A program made the translations under genes and the position numbers. This document shows, piece after piece, positions 23,735 to 25,928 of a stretch of DNA of 25,928 bases (its first letter is position 1; each line of letters begins with the position of its first letter). This DNA comes from Rickettsiales bacterium (GTDB taxonomy: Bacteria; Pseudomonadota; Alphaproteobacteria; Rickettsiales; JANQQO01), in assembly GCA_028289305.1 (NCBI GenBank), contig JANQQO010000004.1, positions 1-25,928 on the forward strand, read 5' to 3'. The notes under the pieces were generated by a model. It made no database searches. It was not told the DNA's origin and was given only the letters and a program-made list of their open reading frames with translations.

Positions 23735-24807
23735 GCCTCAGCTTCTCCATAACCGCCACTGACGGCCAGGCACGCTGCGGCACACTTGAAACCGCGCATG
23801 GCACCATCCACACCCCAGCCTTCATGCCGGTCGGCACCGCCGCCACGGTCAAAGCCATGTTGCCCGAATCCGTCGCCGCCACCGGTGCAGAAATCATCCT
23901 CGGCAATACCTACCACCTCATGCTCCGCCCCGGTGCAGAACGCATCGCCACACTCGGCGGTCTACACCGCTTCATGCATTGGGAAAAACCCATCCTCACC
24001 GACTCCGGCGGCTTCCAAGTCATGTCCCTTGCTGCACTGCGGAAAATCTCTGAAGACGGCGTCACCTTTCAATCCCACATCGATGGTTCCCCCCACACCC
24101 TCACCCCAGAACGCGCGATTGAAATCCAGCATCTCCTTGGCAGCGACATCACCATGATCTTCGATGAATGCACCCCCTTCCCCGCCAGCGAAAAGGAAAC
24201 CGAAGACTCCATGCAGCTCTCCCTGCGCTGGGCTGAACGCTCCAAAAACGCCTACACGCCTCGCCCCGGCCATGGCCTATTCGGCATCGTGCAAGGCGGC
24301 ATGATCGAATCGCTCCGCCACCACTCCGCCACCTCCCTGGTGGATATGGGTTTCGATGGCTATGCAATCGGCGGCCTCGCCGTTGGTGAAGGGCAAGACA
24401 CCATGTTCAACGTGCTTGATTACACCACCCCGCTCTTGCCCGAACACGCCCCGCGCTACCTCATGGGCGTCGGCAAACCTGATGATATTATCGGCGCGGT
24501 GAAGCGCGGTGTTGATATGTTCGATTGCGTCATCCCCACCCGCTCCGGCCGCAACGGCCAGGCCTTCACGCACGAAGGCGTGATCAATATCCGCAATGCC
24601 CAATATGCTGATGATCCCTCCCCGCTTGATCCTAATTGCTCCTGCCCCGCCTGCACGCATTACTCACGCGCCTATCTCCACCACCTTACCAAATCGAAAG
24701 AAATCCTCGGCGCCATGCTCCTCACCTGGCACAACCTCCAGCATTACCAAGACCTCATGCGCACCATCCGCCAGCAAATAACCGAAGGCCAGTTTAACAA
24801 TAGCTAG
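23731..24807 (+). CDS. tgt: Queuine/preQ1 tRNA-guanine transglycosylase
   Basis: Tgt exchanges G34 of tRNAs with GUN anticodons for preQ1, before QueA acts. The 358-residue protein has the acid/base D91 in LTDSGGFQVMS, the nucleophile D265 in GVDMFDCVIPTRSG, the substrate pocket segments GIVQGG and IGGLAVGEG, and a complete zinc site: C303, C305, C308 and H334 (CSCPAC followed by WHN). All catalytic and structural residues are present. The ATG overlaps the queA stop, so translation is coupled. The gene ends 3 nt from the convergent mfd stop, with no terminator visible between them. Confidence 0.97.
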   Translation: MSLSFSITATDGQARCGTLETAHGTIHTPAFMPVGTAATVKAMLPESVAATGAEIILGNTYHLMLRPGAERIATLGGLHRFMHWEKPILTDSGGFQVMSLAALRKISEDGVTFQSHIDGSPHTLTPERAIEIQHLLGSDITMIFDECTPFPASEKETEDSMQLSLRWAERSKNAYTPRPGHGLFGIVQGGMIESLRHHSATSLVDMGFDGYAIGGLAVGEGQDTMFNVLDYTTPLLPEHAPRYLMGVGKPDDIIGAVKRGVDMFDCVIPTRSGRNGQAFTHEGVINIRNAQYADDPSPLDPNCSCPACTHYSRAYLHHLTKSKEILGAMLLTWHNLQHYQDLMRTIRQQITEGQFNNS

Positions 24808-24810
24808 CCG

Positions 24811-25928
24811 TCACCCCACCAACCCCGCCACATCCTGCAACATCTGCCGCACGCCCTTAAGGCGCGCTTCTGGCTGCTGCCAGGCCTGCCCCACCACATG
24901 CATGCTTTGATCCGGACGTAATTTATGCGTACTCGTAGCGTCGGTCACATAAGCCAGCAATTTCTCCGGCGCAGGGAAATACCCCTCATGGAACACCACC
25001 ACCGCCCCCTTCGGCCCTGCCTCCACCTTGCCAATATGTGCCCTGCGACAGAGCTGCTTCAGCTTCACCACCGTGAGTAAATGCTCCACCGCTTCCGGCA
25101 ACGGCCCAAACCGGTCGATCAGCTCCGCCGCCATTGCCTCAATCTCTTCTTCGGTTTTCAAATGTGCAATCCGGCGATAAAGGCTCAAACGCAGCGGTAA
25201 ATCTTCTACATATTCCTCCGGCAGCAGCACCGCCATGCCAATATTAATCTGCGGGCTCCACTCGCTCTCACGTACTTCTTCGCCCGCCTCTTCCGCCTTC
25301 ACCGCAGCAATTGCCTCCTCCAACATCTGCTGATAAAGCTCAACCCCCACCTCTTTAATATGCCCCGATTGCTCCTCACCCAACATGTTACCAAACCCGC
25401 GGATATCCATGTCATAGCTCGCCAGCGTAAACCCAGCCCCAAGCGTATCCAGCCGTTGCATCACCTCCAAGCGCTGCACCGCCTGCTTGGTGAGCATCTG
25501 CCCTTGCGGCAACGTCAAATACGCATAGGCCCGCGTTTTTGAGCGCCCTACCCGGCCCCGCAATTGATAAAGCTGTGCCAAGCCAAAGCGATCCGCCCGG
25601 TGAATCACGATCGTGTTCGCCGTTGGAATATCCAACCCCGATTCAATAATCGTCGTCGAAAGCAGCACGTCATAATGCCGCTGATAAAATCCCTGCACCT
25701 TTTCATCCAGCTCATCCGCCGCCATCTGCCCGTGTGCCACCACCAGCTTTACCTCTGGCACTAATTGCCGAATCTTCTTCTCCACCTCCGCCAGATCCTG
25801 AATCCGCGGACAAATATAAAATGTCTGCCCGCCGCGATAATGCTCCCGCAGCAGCGCCTCACGAATCACCACCGGGTCAAATGGCATCACATAGGTCCTA
25901 ACCGCCAGCCGATCCACCGGCGGCGTGG
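24811..25928 (-). CDS. mfd: Transcription-repair coupling factor Mfd, 3' part (5' end outside window)
   Basis: Mfd is the DNA translocase that pushes RNA polymerase stalled at lesions off the template and recruits UvrA. The frame runs off the right end of the window. The first visible residues, TPPVDRLAVRTYV, are internal, and the GTG at 25917 is not a start. About 372 C-terminal residues are present: the second RecA-like translocase domain with LLSTTIIESGLDIP and the arginine-finger motif QLRGRVGRS, the TRG-type segment after it (FGNMLGEEQSGHIKEVG), and the C-terminal regulatory domain (INIGMAVLLPEEYVEDLPLR onward). The last residues are VAGLVG. It is convergent with tgt. Usual full length is about 1150-1170 residues, so roughly two thirds lie outside. 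Confidence 0.97.
   Translation of the reverse strand, partial: TPPVDRLAVRTYVMPFDPVVIREALLREHYRGGQTFYICPRIQDLAEVEKKIRQLVPEVKLVVAHGQMAADELDEKVQGFYQRHYDVLLSTTIIESGLDIPTANTIVIHRADRFGLAQLYQLRGRVGRSKTRAYAYLTLPQGQMLTKQAVQRLEVMQRLDTLGAGFTLASYDMDIRGFGNMLGEEQSGHIKEVGVELYQQMLEEAIAAVKAEEAGEEVRESEWSPQINIGMAVLLPEEYVEDLPLRLSLYRRIAHLKTEEEIEAMAAELIDRFGPLPEAVEHLLTVVKLKQLCRRAHIGKVEAGPKGAVVVFHEGYFPAPEKLLAYVTDATSTHKLRPDQSMHVVGQAWQQPEARLKGVRQMLQDVAGLVG

Overview
The window comes from an alphaproteobacterium. The evidence is a C4-pathway 5-aminolevulinate synthase (ALAS), a type-2 (COX15/CtaA) heme A synthase, a bacterial NDUFS4-like complex I accessory subunit and a cyclophilin-queA-tgt cluster. Base composition is close to balanced in the genes and A+T-rich in some spacers. 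fusA lies directly upstream of tRNA-Trp-secE with no tuf between them. From memory this chimeric order was described in Rickettsia prowazekii, so a Rickettsiales or deep-branching relative is plausible. The family cannot be fixed from this window alone.

Region 1 (1-12901, + strand) is the translation/transcription block: 3' part of fusA, tRNA-Trp(CCA), secE, nusG, rplK, rplA, rplJ, rplL, rpoB, rpoC. The genes are tightly packed except for two structured spacers. One is 227 nt between fusA and tRNA-Trp, with a promoter-like sequence and nested inverted repeats. The other is about 200 nt between rplL and rpoB, with a long imperfect hairpin where E. coli has its rpoB attenuator and RNase III site. 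A G+C-rich hairpin follows rpoC.

Region 2 (12902-18284) holds an ScsB/DsbD-type transmembrane thiol-disulfide reductase (+), a convergent NDUFS4-like gene (-), an A+T-rich divergent spacer, and the clpS-clpA adaptor/unfoldase operon (+).

Region 3 (18285-22029) is about heme and respiration. ctaA and hemA (ALAS) run leftward as a probable operon. Diverging from ctaA by only 30 bp is an orphan, divergent heme-copper-oxidase subunit I-like membrane protein with atypical ligands. Region 4 (22030-25928) holds an exported cyclophilin, queA and tgt (queuosine tRNA modification, 4-nt overlap), then the convergent 3' part of mfd.

No mobile element, CRISPR array, phage gene or integration site is visible. 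Most genes are conserved housekeeping genes. The points most worth a second look are the fusA/tRNA-Trp junction and its structured leader, and the orphan oxidase-like protein. I see no convincing wholly new system.
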